Of a stretch of 64,000 nucleotides of DNA, positions 41,249 through 49,616 are shown piece by piece. The DNA lies in assembly GCA_964540965.1 (NCBI GenBank), contig CAZIOT010000005.1, positions 164,384-228,383 of the forward strand. The letters are read 5' to 3'. Source of the stretch: JADYZU01 sp964540965. Lineage in GTDB: Bacteria > Pseudomonadota > Alphaproteobacteria > Rhodobacterales > Rhodobacteraceae. The position numbers were made by a program, and so were the translations under genes. Numbering within the stretch: position 1 is the first letter of the stretch; every line of letters begins with the position of its first letter. The notes beneath the pieces are model-generated. The model did not search any database and was not told the DNA's origin. It was given only the letters and a program-made list of their open reading frames with translations.

Positions 41249-41343
41249 GGGAGGCCAAGGGACTGTCTTTGCCTTTGGCCGCCCCCCGGTTTTCGTCGCG
41301 GATGCGTTGAAGCGTCGGTCGGCAAAGGGCGTTGTCGCGCGCC

Positions 41344-41502
41344 TCAGCCGTAGATCGCCTCGCGGGCAAGGCGGCGGGCGTCGCCGGGGTAGATGCCGGT
41401 ATCCTCGGCCAGCGCCTCGGGGATGCCGCGCAGGGCGTGCAGCGTGCTGCGATAGGCCGAACGGCGCGACAGAACGGTGCGAAGTTGCGAGATCAGGGAC
41501 AT
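41344..41502 (-). CDS. 52-residue small protein, DUF1127-like
   Basis: ATG 41502 has a strong AAGGAGGG site 5 bases upstream. The product begins MSLISQLRTVLSRRSAYRST and ends YPGDARRLAREAIYG: basic, amphipathic, with an arginine-rich middle, similar in size and style to alphaproteobacterial DUF1127 (YjiS-like) proteins, several of which are stress-regulated or bind RNA. The classification is tentative. A CTGC-N3-GCAG palindrome lies 186 bases upstream. Confidence 0.75.
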   Translation of the reverse strand: MSLISQLRTVLSRRSAYRSTLHALRGIPEALAEDTGIYPGDARRLAREAIYG

Positions 41503-41894
41503 CGGTCCCTCCTTTCTTTCAAGGGCGGCCCTGCCGGGCCGCCGGAATATCAGCCAAGGACCACGCGGCGGGCGTTACCCTGCGAGCGGCGGTGCCCGGC
41601 TTTGCGGGCGGGGTGCCGCGCGGCATTGCGGGACAATGGGCACTTCCCTTGTGGTTGGCCGTTTCTGACGAGACAAAACTAGTTTCGCTGCAGCGCAGCA
41701 CAATCCACAGTTTGCGCTAACAGGTATGCGGCAGACGCATGGCCAATCGCGATCAGTTAACCATTCTGCGCATTTCCGGGGCCGAAACCCGCCGGCGCGA
41801 TTGCGGCGCGGGCAACGGCAGATCCTATCCGCGATCCCGCCCCGACCGGCGATGACCGGGTCCGCGCGCCTTGCCCCGATCCATGCCGTCACAA
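41503..41894. other. Intergenic region upstream of the 52-residue gene and behind gap
   Basis: About 390 bases without a gene: promoter region of the small minus-strand gene, then low-information GC-rich sequence up to the gap terminator. The only distinct sites I see are the CTGC-N3-GCAG palindrome and an AT-richer patch around 41675-41710. Confidence 0.4.
41688..41698. promoter_or_regulatory. CTGC-N3-GCAG palindrome (PhaR-type site)
   Basis: CTGC-AGC-GCAG. This equals the recognition sequence reported for PhaR, the polyhydroxybutyrate-sensing repressor of Rhodobacter and Paracoccus. It lies in the promoter region of the 52-residue gene. An 8-base defined motif can occur by chance in GC-rich DNA. 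Confidence 0.4.
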
Positions 41895-41926
41895 CGAAAA
41901 AAGGCCCGCAGCAACTGCGGGCCTTT
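41895..41926 (-). terminator. Rho-independent terminator of gap
   Basis: AAAGGCCCGCAG and CTGCGGGCCTTT form a 12-bp stem with a 3-base loop; on the minus strand a run of T follows. It lies 22 bases behind the gap stop codon. Confidence 0.9.
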
Positions 41927-41947
41927 CCGTCAGCCGATTTCGCGGCT

Positions 41948-42952
<1,005 letters not shown>

Positions 42953-43069
42953 GGCAAGCTCCCTTGACGAAAGGTGGGCCGGTCCGCCGGCCGTTCCGGC
43001 GCCACCTTTGCGGCGGCTCGGGCGAAAGGTCAACGGCAGAGTCGCCGGCCCGTTTGCGCTAACAGCCGG

Positions 43070-43213
43070 TCAACGCCAGAAGGCGACCCAGTCGATCAGC
43101 TGGCGGAACTCGCGCAGCGCAAACAGCGTTGCGTTGCCACCGTTGAGGAAGTGATCGGCGGCAAGGCCGCCGACGATCAGCACGGCAAGGATCAGGGTCA
43201 GGCGGGTGGTCAT
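43070..43213 (-). CDS. 47-residue small membrane protein next to gap
   Basis: The product has one membrane helix (MTTRLTLILAVLIVGGLAAD) followed by FLNGGNATLFALREFRQLID and ending WVAFWR. From memory, similar short proteins with an ALREFxxLIxWVAFWR-like end occur beside gap in other Rhodobacterales, but I could not check this. The function is unknown. The ribosome-binding site is weak. The frame is open further upstream, but only this part looks coding. Confidence 0.65.
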   Translation of the reverse strand: MTTRLTLILAVLIVGGLAADHFLNGGNATLFALREFRQLIDWVAFWR

Positions 43214-43306
43214 GGCGCGACCATAGGGTGCGGGCGGCGCGGCGTGAAGGGTTGCGATGGGGACGAAGCCCGCTAGGGTGGGCGGGAACGGCACAAGGGA
43301 CAGCGA

Positions 43307-44284
43307 ATGAGCGGACTTCTCGCGCTTCTGGATGATGTGGCCTCGATCGCCAAGGTGGCGGCGGCCTCGATCGATGACATCGGCGCCGCGGCGGCCAAGG
43401 CCGGGGCAAAGGCGGCGGGCGTGGTCATCGACGATGCCGCGGTGACGCCTAAATATGTCCACGGTTTCCGGGCCGACCGGGAATTGCCGATCATCTGGCG
43501 CATCGCGCTGGGGTCGATCCGCAACAAGATCGTGCTCTTGCTGCCGGCGCTGCTGCTTCTGGACTATTTCCTGCCGGCGGCGATCACGCCGCTTCTGATG
43601 CTCGGCGGCGCCTATCTGTGTTTCGAAGGCGCGGAAAAGGTGTTCCACGCCCTGTTTCCGCATGGCGACGAACATGTCGAGGCTGATTTCGCCGATGCCG
43701 ATCCGACCGCGCTGGAAGAGGCCAAGATCGCCGGGGCGATCAAGACCGACTTCATCCTCTCGGCCGAGATCATGACCATCGCGCTGTCGGTGGTCGACGA
43801 GCCGACGCTCTGGCTCAAGGCCGCGGTGCTGATCGTGGTCGCGTTGCTGATCACCGCCTGTGTCTATGGCGCGGTGGCGCTGATCGTGAAGATGGACGAT
43901 GTCGGCCTGCACATGGCCCGCACCGGGCGGACGGCGGCCGGACGGGCGCTGGGGCGCGGGCTGGTGGTCGGCATGCCGAAGGTGATGGCTCTTCTGTCGG
44001 TGGTCGGCACCGCGGCGATGCTGTGGGTCGGCGGCAATATCGTGCTGCACGGGCTTGAGGTCACCCATCTCTGGACTTGGCCCTATGACACGATCCACCA
44101 CTTGGCCGAGGTCGCGGCCGAGGCGGTGGGACGCGCGCAGGGCTTTGTCAGCTGGGCGGTGACGGCGTTCTTCGACGGCCTTTTCGGCCTCGCGCTTGGC
44201 ATGCTGCTGATCCCGGTCGGGACGCGGATCGTCGGGCCGCTGTGGACCCTGGCATTCGGCGGGCGGGGTGAGGCGGCGCATTGA
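43307..44284 (+). CDS. DUF808 (YedI) family membrane protein
   Basis: The 325-residue protein starts MSGLLALLDDVASIAKVAAA, the family hallmark, with a poly-alanine amphipathic region and KAAGVVIDDAAVTPKYVHG. About six hydrophobic segments follow (LLLPALLLLDYFLP, VLIVVALLITACVYG, and others). The function is unknown. AAGGGACAGCGA precedes ATG 43307. Its TGA overlaps the TTG start of the doxX-like gene by four bases. Confidence 0.92.
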   Translation: MSGLLALLDDVASIAKVAAASIDDIGAAAAKAGAKAAGVVIDDAAVTPKYVHGFRADRELPIIWRIALGSIRNKIVLLLPALLLLDYFLPAAITPLLMLGGAYLCFEGAEKVFHALFPHGDEHVEADFADADPTALEEAKIAGAIKTDFILSAEIMTIALSVVDEPTLWLKAAVLIVVALLITACVYGAVALIVKMDDVGLHMARTGRTAAGRALGRGLVVGMPKVMALLSVVGTAAMLWVGGNIVLHGLEVTHLWTWPYDTIHHLAEVAAEAVGRAQGFVSWAVTAFFDGLFGLALGMLLIPVGTRIVGPLWTLAFGGRGEAAH

Positions 44285-44652
44285 CCGGACGGCCCGCCGA
44301 TCTGGCCTTGCTGGCGGCACGGCTGTTGCTGGCGGCGCTGTTTCTGGGCGGTTTCGTGCAGAAACTGGCCGACCCCGGCCCGGTGATGCAGCTTCTGGCC
44401 GAGCGCGGGTTGCCCGGCTGGCTGGTCTGGCCGGCCGGGGCGTTCAACCTGCTGGCCGGGTTTCTGCTGGTAGCCGGGGTCCGGGTCACGCCGGTGGCGC
44501 TGACGCTGGCCGCCTATTGCGCCGTCACCGCGGTGTTCCATTTCCGGCCCGAGGACGCCTGGCAGATGACGATCTTTGTCAAGAACTGGGCTCTGGCCGG
44601 CGGCTGTCTGGCACTCGCGGTCGCCGGCGCGGGGTCGTGGCGTATGGGGTAG
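44281..44652 (+). CDS. DoxX family membrane protein
   Basis: A 123-residue four-helix membrane protein: AARLLLAALFLGGFVQKLAD, then GLPGWLVWPAGAFNLLAGFL and PEDAWQMTIFVKNWALAGGC, the DoxX pattern. Family members are linked to thiosulfate:quinone oxidation and redox stress, but most are uncharacterised. The start codon is TTG 44281 within the DUF808 stop (TTGA), indicating translational coupling; there is no better ATG. A REP-like hairpin pair follows. Confidence 0.82.
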   Translation: MTGRPADLALLAARLLLAALFLGGFVQKLADPGPVMQLLAERGLPGWLVWPAGAFNLLAGFLLVAGVRVTPVALTLAAYCAVTAVFHFRPEDAWQMTIFVKNWALAGGCLALAVAGAGSWRMG

Positions 44653-44664
44653 GATAGGCCCCGC

Positions 44665-44723
44665 GCGGTGGGCGATTGCCCACCCTACGCGGCCCGGAAG
44701 TAGGGTGGGCAATCGCCCACCGC
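44665..44723. repeat. REP-like hairpin pair, copy 1
   Basis: Two 24-base arms (44665-44688 and 44700-44723) are perfect reverse complements around an 11-base spacer. Each arm is itself a hairpin: GGTGGGC, GATT, GCCCACC. It sits between the convergent doxX-like and tkt genes and probably acts as a terminator. A related pair is at 47899-47956. Confidence 0.85.
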
Positions 44724-44728
44724 CACCT

Positions 44729-46747
44729 TCACCCGATCAGCGCCCGCGCCTTTTCGACGACGGCGCCGGCGGTGATGCCGAACTTTTCATACAGCACCTT
44801 GTCCGGCGCCGAGGCGCCGAAGCCGGTCATGCCGATGAAACCGGACCGACCCTCGCGGCCGCGTTCGCCCAGCAGCAGCCAGTCCCAGCCCTGCCGCACG
44901 CCCGCCTCGATGGCGATGCGCGCCGGCCCGGCGGGCAGCACGCGCTTGCGCCAGGCCTCGTCCTGCTGGCGGAACAATTCCATCGACGGGACCGAGACGA
45001 CGCGGGTGCCGATGCCCTCGGCCTCGAGCCGGGCGCGGGCGTCAAGCGCGATGGCAACCTCGGATCCCGAGGCCAGCAGGATCACCTGCCGCTTGCCGGT
45101 CGCCTCGGCCAGCACATAGGCGCCGCGCGCGGTCAGGTTGGCGTTGTCGTGCCGGGTCCGCACCGTCGGCAGGTTCTGCCGCGACAGGGCAAGGACCGAA
45201 GGCGTGGTCTTTTGCGCCAGCGCGATTTCCCAGGCCTCGGCGGTTTCCACGGTGTCGGCGGGGCGCAGCACCAGCGTGTTCGGCGTCGCGCGGCAGATCG
45301 CCAGATGTTCGACCGGCTGGTGGGTCGGCCCGTCCTCGCCCAGGCCGATGCTGTCATGGGTCATGACATAGACCACCGGAACGCCCATCAGCGCCGACAG
45401 CCGCATCGCCGGCCGCGCATAGTCGGTGAAGCAGAAGAAGGTGCCGCCATAGGGCCGGACGCCGCCATGCAGCGCCATGCCGTTCATCGCCGCGGCCATG
45501 CCGTGTTCGCGGATCCCGTAATGGATATAGCGGCCCTTGCGGTTGTCGGGGCCGAAAACGCCCAGATCCCTAGTCAGCGTGTTGTTCGATCCGGTAAGGT
45601 CGGCCGAGCCGCCGAGCGTGTCGGCCAGCACGGCATTCACCACCTCGAGCGCGAGTTCCGAGGATTTGCGGGTGGCGTGCTTGGGCGCTTCGGCGCTGAT
45701 CTGCTTTTTCAGCTTGCGGATGCCGGCACCCAGCGCCTTTGGCAAATCGCCGCCGAACGCGGCCGAGAACGCCTTGTGCCGCGCCGGGGGCAGGGCGGCC
45801 AGCCGCGCTTCCCATTCGGCGCGGGCGGCGGCGCCGCGCTGGCCCATCGCCTCCCACCGGGCCTTGACGCCGGCCGGAATCTCGAACGGGGCGGCGGTCC
45901 AGCCATAGGCGGTCTTGGCGGCCTCGAGCTGGGCCTTGTCGGTCAGCGCGCCATGGCCCTTTGAGGTGTCCTGCGCCGCATGGCCCAGTGCGATATGGGT
46001 CTTGCAGGCGATCATCGACGGCCGCGGATCGGCCTTGGCGGCGGTCATCGCCGCGTCGATGGCGGCGGGATCATGCCCGTCCACCGCCTGCACATGCCAG
46101 CCCGAGGCGGCAAAGCGCGCCATCTGGTCGGTGGCGTCGGCGATCGAGACCTTGCCGTCGATGGTGATGCCGTTGTTGTCCCACAGCACGATGAGGTGGC
46201 CCAGCCGCTGCATGCCGGCAAGGCTGATCGCCTCCTGGCTCACGCCCTCCATCAGGCAGCCGTCGCCGGCGATGACCCAGGTGTGATGGTTCATGATCTT
46301 GGCGCCGAAACGGGCGCGCAGGGATTCCTCGGCGATGGCAAAGCCGACGGCATTGGCGATGCCCTGGCCCAGCGGGCCGGTTGTCGTCTCGACCCCGGCG
46401 ACATGGCCGTATTCGGGATGCCCGGCGGTGATCGCGCCCCATTGCCGGAAGTTGCGGATCTGCTCCAGCGTCACATCGGCATAGCCGGTCAGATGCAGCA
46501 GCGAATAGATCAGCATGGATCCATGGCCGGCCGACAGGATGAAACGGTCGCGGTCGGGCCAGCGCGGCGCGCTCGGGTCAAAGCGCAGGTGGCGGTCGAA
46601 CAGCACGGTCGCGACATCGGCCATGCCCATCGGCATGCCGGAATGCCCCGAATTGGCGGCGGCCACGGCATCCAGCGTCAGCGCGCGGATCGCGGCGGCA
46701 AGCTGCCAGTATTCCGGGTTGCGTTGGCTGAGGGGACCAAGGTCCAT
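44729..46747 (-). CDS. tkt: Transketolase
   Basis: Thiamine-diphosphate enzyme of the pentose phosphate and Calvin pathways, moving two-carbon units between sugar phosphates. The 672-residue protein begins with AIRALTLDAVAAANSGHSG (His of the active site), has the ThDP motif GDGCLMEGVSQEA near residue 155, and in the second half MTHDSIGLGEDGPTHQPVEH, the transketolase signature. AGGAGG lies 7 bases upstream of ATG 46747. The reading frame continues upstream without conserved sequence. Confidence 0.96.
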   Translation of the reverse strand: MDLGPLSQRNPEYWQLAAAIRALTLDAVAAANSGHSGMPMGMADVATVLFDRHLRFDPSAPRWPDRDRFILSAGHGSMLIYSLLHLTGYADVTLEQIRNFRQWGAITAGHPEYGHVAGVETTTGPLGQGIANAVGFAIAEESLRARFGAKIMNHHTWVIAGDGCLMEGVSQEAISLAGMQRLGHLIVLWDNNGITIDGKVSIADATDQMARFAASGWHVQAVDGHDPAAIDAAMTAAKADPRPSMIACKTHIALGHAAQDTSKGHGALTDKAQLEAAKTAYGWTAAPFEIPAGVKARWEAMGQRGAAARAEWEARLAALPPARHKAFSAAFGGDLPKALGAGIRKLKKQISAEAPKHATRKSSELALEVVNAVLADTLGGSADLTGSNNTLTRDLGVFGPDNRKGRYIHYGIREHGMAAAMNGMALHGGVRPYGGTFFCFTDYARPAMRLSALMGVPVVYVMTHDSIGLGEDGPTHQPVEHLAICRATPNTLVLRPADTVETAEAWEIALAQKTTPSVLALSRQNLPTVRTRHDNANLTARGAYVLAEATGKRQVILLASGSEVAIALDARARLEAEGIGTRVVSVPSMELFRQQDEAWRKRVLPAGPARIAIEAGVRQGWDWLLLGERGREGRSGFIGMTGFGASAPDKVLYEKFGITAGAVVEKARALIG

Positions 46748-46987
46748 GGCGAACCTCCTTTCGACTGTCGCGGGGTCGCGGTCCTCATACCAGCAAGGGG
46801 CCGGGTTGCAAGCGTCAGGCACTGGATGAGCAGCGACCCGCAAGCCGTTCTGCCACAAGGCATGGGCGATTTGCCGCGCGGCGTTCTCTGTCATAGGCTG
46901 GCTGAAACCGGGCACGATTCGCCGCAGCAAGACGGCAGATCCGGCAGGCGGCCCGAAAGACGGGTGCGGAATGCGAGGTGCGGGCAG

Positions 46988-47446
46988 ATGACCGATCTGG
47001 GCGAATACGAACGGCGGATCGCGGCGGCATTGCAGCGGATCGGCGCCGGGCTGTCACGGGGCGGCGCGCCGGTGGACGCGGCCGCGCTGGCGCAGGCGCT
47101 GGACGAGGAACGCACCGCCAATGCCCAATTGCAGGAACGGCTGCGCCAGCTGCATGACCGCGGCGACGCCCGGGTGGCCGCGGCGCTGGCCGATCGCGAT
47201 GCCGCGCGGGCCGAGGTCGCGGCGATGGACGCCACGTTGCAATCCCTGCGCGCAAGCCAGAGCGACCTGTCCGAAACCGTCGCCACCCTGCGCGCCGCGC
47301 TGGCCGAAGGTGTCGCCGAACCCGATCTGGTCAACCGCGCCATGCAGGCCGAAATCGACGGGCTGCGCGCGTTGCGCGCGGCGGATGCCGCCGAGGTCGA
47401 TCAGGTGCTGAACGAATTGCGGCCGCTGGTCGCGGAGGGACAGTGA
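46988..47446 (+). CDS. Coiled-coil hypothetical protein upstream of zapA
   Basis: A 152-residue soluble protein of mostly heptad-like helical sequence (RRIAAALQRIGAGL, LQERLRQLHDRG, MQAEIDGLRALRAADAAEVD), ending NELRPLVAEGQ. No membrane segment or catalytic motif. It is coupled to zapA: the ATG of zapA overlaps its stop by one base. The pair looks like a conserved Rhodobacterales arrangement beside tkt, so a role in division or envelope organisation is possible but unproven. Confidence 0.85.
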   Translation: MTDLGEYERRIAAALQRIGAGLSRGGAPVDAAALAQALDEERTANAQLQERLRQLHDRGDARVAAALADRDAARAEVAAMDATLQSLRASQSDLSETVATLRAALAEGVAEPDLVNRAMQAEIDGLRALRAADAAEVDQVLNELRPLVAEGQ

Positions 47447-47889
47447 TGCCTCAGGTCGAAGTCACCATCGGCGGCCGCGCCTTCGAGGTCGCCTGTCAGG
47501 CGGGCGAGGAACCCTATCTGCGGTCGGCGGCGCAGATGCTGGATGCCGAGGCGGGGGCGCTGTCGGCGCAGATCGGCCGGGTGCCCGAGGCGCGGATGCT
47601 GCTGATGGCCGGGCTGATGCTGGCGGACAAGACCGCAGGCCTTGAGGACCGGCTGCGCGAGGCCGAGGCGCGGATGGCCGAGATGGACCGCATCATCACC
47701 GCCTTTGAACAGGCCCCGCGCGAGCTGACCACCGAAACGGTGGAGGTGCGGGTCGAAGTGCCGGTCGAGGTTCCCGTCGAAGTGCCGGTCGAGGTTCCCG
47801 TCGAGGTCGTGCCCGAGGCGCATCTGGTGCGGCTGGCCGAACTGGCCGCCGAGGCCGAGGCCCTGGCCGAAGCGGTCGAGCGCGGGTAG
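47446..47889 (+). CDS. zapA: Cell division protein ZapA with VPVEV repeat tail
   Basis: Binds FtsZ and promotes Z-ring bundling. The N-terminal domain is clear: PQVEVTIGGRAFEVACQAGEE, then LRSAAQMLDAEAGALSAQIGR and RMLLMAGLMLADK, as in ZapA, followed by a coiled coil. From about residue 97, EVRVEVPVEVPVEVPVEV forms an unusual valine-glutamate-proline rod before a final helix. At 147 residues it is longer than the usual 100-130. GTG 47443 is an alternative start one codon upstream. Confidence 0.88.
   Translation: MPQVEVTIGGRAFEVACQAGEEPYLRSAAQMLDAEAGALSAQIGRVPEARMLLMAGLMLADKTAGLEDRLREAEARMAEMDRIITAFEQAPRELTTETVEVRVEVPVEVPVEVPVEVPVEVVPEAHLVRLAELAAEAEALAEAVERG
47752..47808 (+). repeat. 24-base tandem repeat coding for VEVPVEVP
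   Basis: Two exact copies of a 24-base unit (starting GTCGAAGTGCCGGTC) at 47752-47775 and 47776-47799, followed by a partial third unit. Such repeats can change length by slippage, altering the rod in ZapA. Confidence 0.85.
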
Positions 47890-47898
47890 GGGGCGCAG

Positions 47899-47956
47899 GC
47901 GGTGGGCGGTTGCCCACCCTACGGGAGGCCCGGTAGGTTGGGCAACCGCCCACCGC
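47899..47956. repeat. REP-like hairpin pair, copy 2
   Basis: Arms 47899-47922 and 47933-47956 pair with one mismatch. Compared with copy 1 at 44665, the A-T pair in each hairpin has changed to G-C in both arms (GCGATTGCCC versus GCGGTTGCCC, with matching change opposite), a compensatory change. Located between convergent zapA and the following minus-strand gene. Confidence 0.85.
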
Positions 47957-47959
47957 TGT

Positions 47960-48640
47960 TCACAAAATCCGCGCCGCCTCGAGCGCGAAGTCGATGAAAT
48001 GTTCCATGCGGTCGGCGCGGTTCAGGCCGGTGGCCATGTGGACGCGCAGGCCGTCGCGCCCCAGCACGATGACCGGCCCGGTCTGGGCATCGCCGGCCCA
48101 GCCGGATTGCAGCTTGGCCAGATCGCCAAGGTCGAACCGCGGCACAGGCTCGGACGAGGCGAGGACGGTGATGGCGGCGGGCGCCGGCCACAGCCGCAGC
48201 GCCGGGGCATAGCCGGCAAAGCCCGGCCCGGCCATGACGGCGATCAGCCGCCGCCCCTCGGGCGTGTCCATGCCCTGCGCCAGCGCCGCGGCATCATATC
48301 CTTCGGGCAGGGCCGGGCCAAGGATCAGCAGGCCATCGGCCCAATGCGGTTCGGGGGCAAGGAATTCGGTCACCTGCGCCTTGCGCGGCTGCGGTTCCGT
48401 GGGCGTGGCATTGCGCCGGGTTTCCACCGTCCAGCCCGATCCGCCGCGCGGGGCGATGCGCAGCACGCCGGGCCGGCCCAATCGTTCCTCGACAATGGTC
48501 AGCGCCCAGCCGCGCCGGGCGGCCAGCGCCTGCAACGCCTCGCGCCGCGAGGTTTCGTTCAGGCGCAGCCAAAGATAGCCGACCCCGCCGGCCAGGGCGA
48601 GGAACACCGCCACGACAAGGATGGTCAGGATCGTGGACAT
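47960..48640 (-). CDS. Hypothetical membrane-anchored protein
   Basis: A 226-residue protein with one N-terminal membrane helix (ILTILVVAVFLALAGGVGYLWL) and a large domain, probably cytoplasmic, with a weak resemblance to alphaproteobacterial proteins of unknown function. Conserved-looking stretches are ARRGWALTIVEERLGRPGVL and GLLILGPALPEGYD. There is no catalytic motif I recognise. ATG 48640 opens the gene; the 284 bases upstream, up to the grx4 stop, hold no gene. Confidence 0.75.
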   Translation of the reverse strand: MSTILTILVVAVFLALAGGVGYLWLRLNETSRREALQALAARRGWALTIVEERLGRPGVLRIAPRGGSGWTVETRRNATPTEPQPRKAQVTEFLAPEPHWADGLLILGPALPEGYDAAALAQGMDTPEGRRLIAVMAGPGFAGYAPALRLWPAPAAITVLASSEPVPRFDLGDLAKLQSGWAGDAQTGPVIVLGRDGLRVHMATGLNRADRMEHFIDFALEAARIL

Positions 48641-48924
48641 GGCGGCACCGGACTGCTCCAGACCGCCTTCGACAGGGCAAGGTGACGGGTGCCCGTGACA
48701 GGACCGGCAACGGGCCGGCCGGTTTCCCGGCGGCGCGGAAGGGTCAGACTGGCGGGCACCTTGGCTCCGTTCGGCTTGGCAGCGTTGGCCCTATCAAGCA
48801 CGGGCCGGGGCACGCTGCCTAGCACCCTGACCCCGGCCCGGCACAAAGCCGGTCCGGGTGTTGCAAAGGCGCCAGAGACAGGGGGGTGCAGGGCAGTCGC
48901 CCGCTGCGCCCCAAGGTTCGCCCT

Positions 48925-49284
48925 TCAGCCGTTGGCTTCGCGGATCTTGTCGGCGGCGTCCTTGGAATAGGCGATGCCCTTGGCGTCGAACAGGGCGTCG
49001 AGTTCGCCCGACAGGGTCATCTCGGTGACGATGTCGCAACCGCCGACGAATTCGCCCTTGACGTAAAGCTGCGGGATCGTCGGCCAGTCCGAGAAATCCT
49101 TGATCCCCTGGCGGATGTCGGCATCGGCCAGCACGTTCACATCGACGAAATCGACGCCGATATAGTTCAGCACCCCGGCAATGCGGCTGGAAAAGCCGCA
49201 TTGCGGCATCGACTTGGTGCCTTTCATGTAAAGCACCACGTCGTTGCCGGTCACGGTTTCGCGAATCTGGTCGAGGGCGGTCAT
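48925..49284 (-). CDS. grxD: Monothiol glutaredoxin, Grx4 family
   Basis: Iron-sulfur cluster carrier. The 119-residue protein has the CGFS active site in KSMPQCGFSSRIAG near residue 29, WPTIPQLYVKGEFVGGCDIV, and the glutathione-binding TIP motif. ATG 49284 is chosen for AGGAGTGAGAGG upstream; a longer frame begins at 49311. It lies 23 bases behind bolA; Grx4-BolA pairs form [2Fe-2S]-bridged complexes, and the operon reflects that. Confidence 0.95.
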   Translation of the reverse strand: MTALDQIRETVTGNDVVLYMKGTKSMPQCGFSSRIAGVLNYIGVDFVDVNVLADADIRQGIKDFSDWPTIPQLYVKGEFVGGCDIVTEMTLSGELDALFDAKGIAYSKDAADKIREANG

Positions 49285-49307
49285 GCCTCTCACTCCTGTT
49301 TCCTGAA

Positions 49308-49544
49308 TCAATCCGGGGCCTTGGTGGTCAGCGCCAGCGCGTGCAATTCGCCCTGCGCGCCGTCCATCCGCCCCTTGAGCGCCGCATAGACGGCGCGTTG
49401 CTGCTGCACGCGGTTCATCCCGCGAAAGCTTTCATCCACCACTTCGGCGGCGAAATGCTGGCCGTCATCGCCTTCGACCCGGATACGGGCCTGCGGAAAG
49501 CTCTCGCGGATGAGGTTTTCGATGTCGCTGGCGGTGATCGGCAT
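49308..49544 (-). CDS. BolA family protein
   Basis: A 78-residue BolA/IbaG-type protein: IENLIRESFPQARIRVEGDDGQHF, then VDESFRGMNRVQQQRAVYAALKG. The histidine in the DGQHF loop is the usual cluster ligand in BolA-glutaredoxin complexes. The operon with monothiol glutaredoxin supports a role in iron-sulfur handling or iron sensing. GGAG precedes ATG 49544. Confidence 0.92.
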   Translation of the reverse strand: MPITASDIENLIRESFPQARIRVEGDDGQHFAAEVVDESFRGMNRVQQQRAVYAALKGRMDGAQGELHALALTTKAPD

Positions 49545-49616
49545 GGCGGGCTCCTTCTTGCCCGCCGAATGTAGGGCCGCGCGCGGGGCGCCGCAACCGG
49601 GCCCCGCGCTGCGGCG

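Noticed and set aside
41249..41290. GGCCAA/TTGGCC dyad behind coaD as a terminator
   Set aside because: The stem is interrupted and lacks a T-run; too weak to call.
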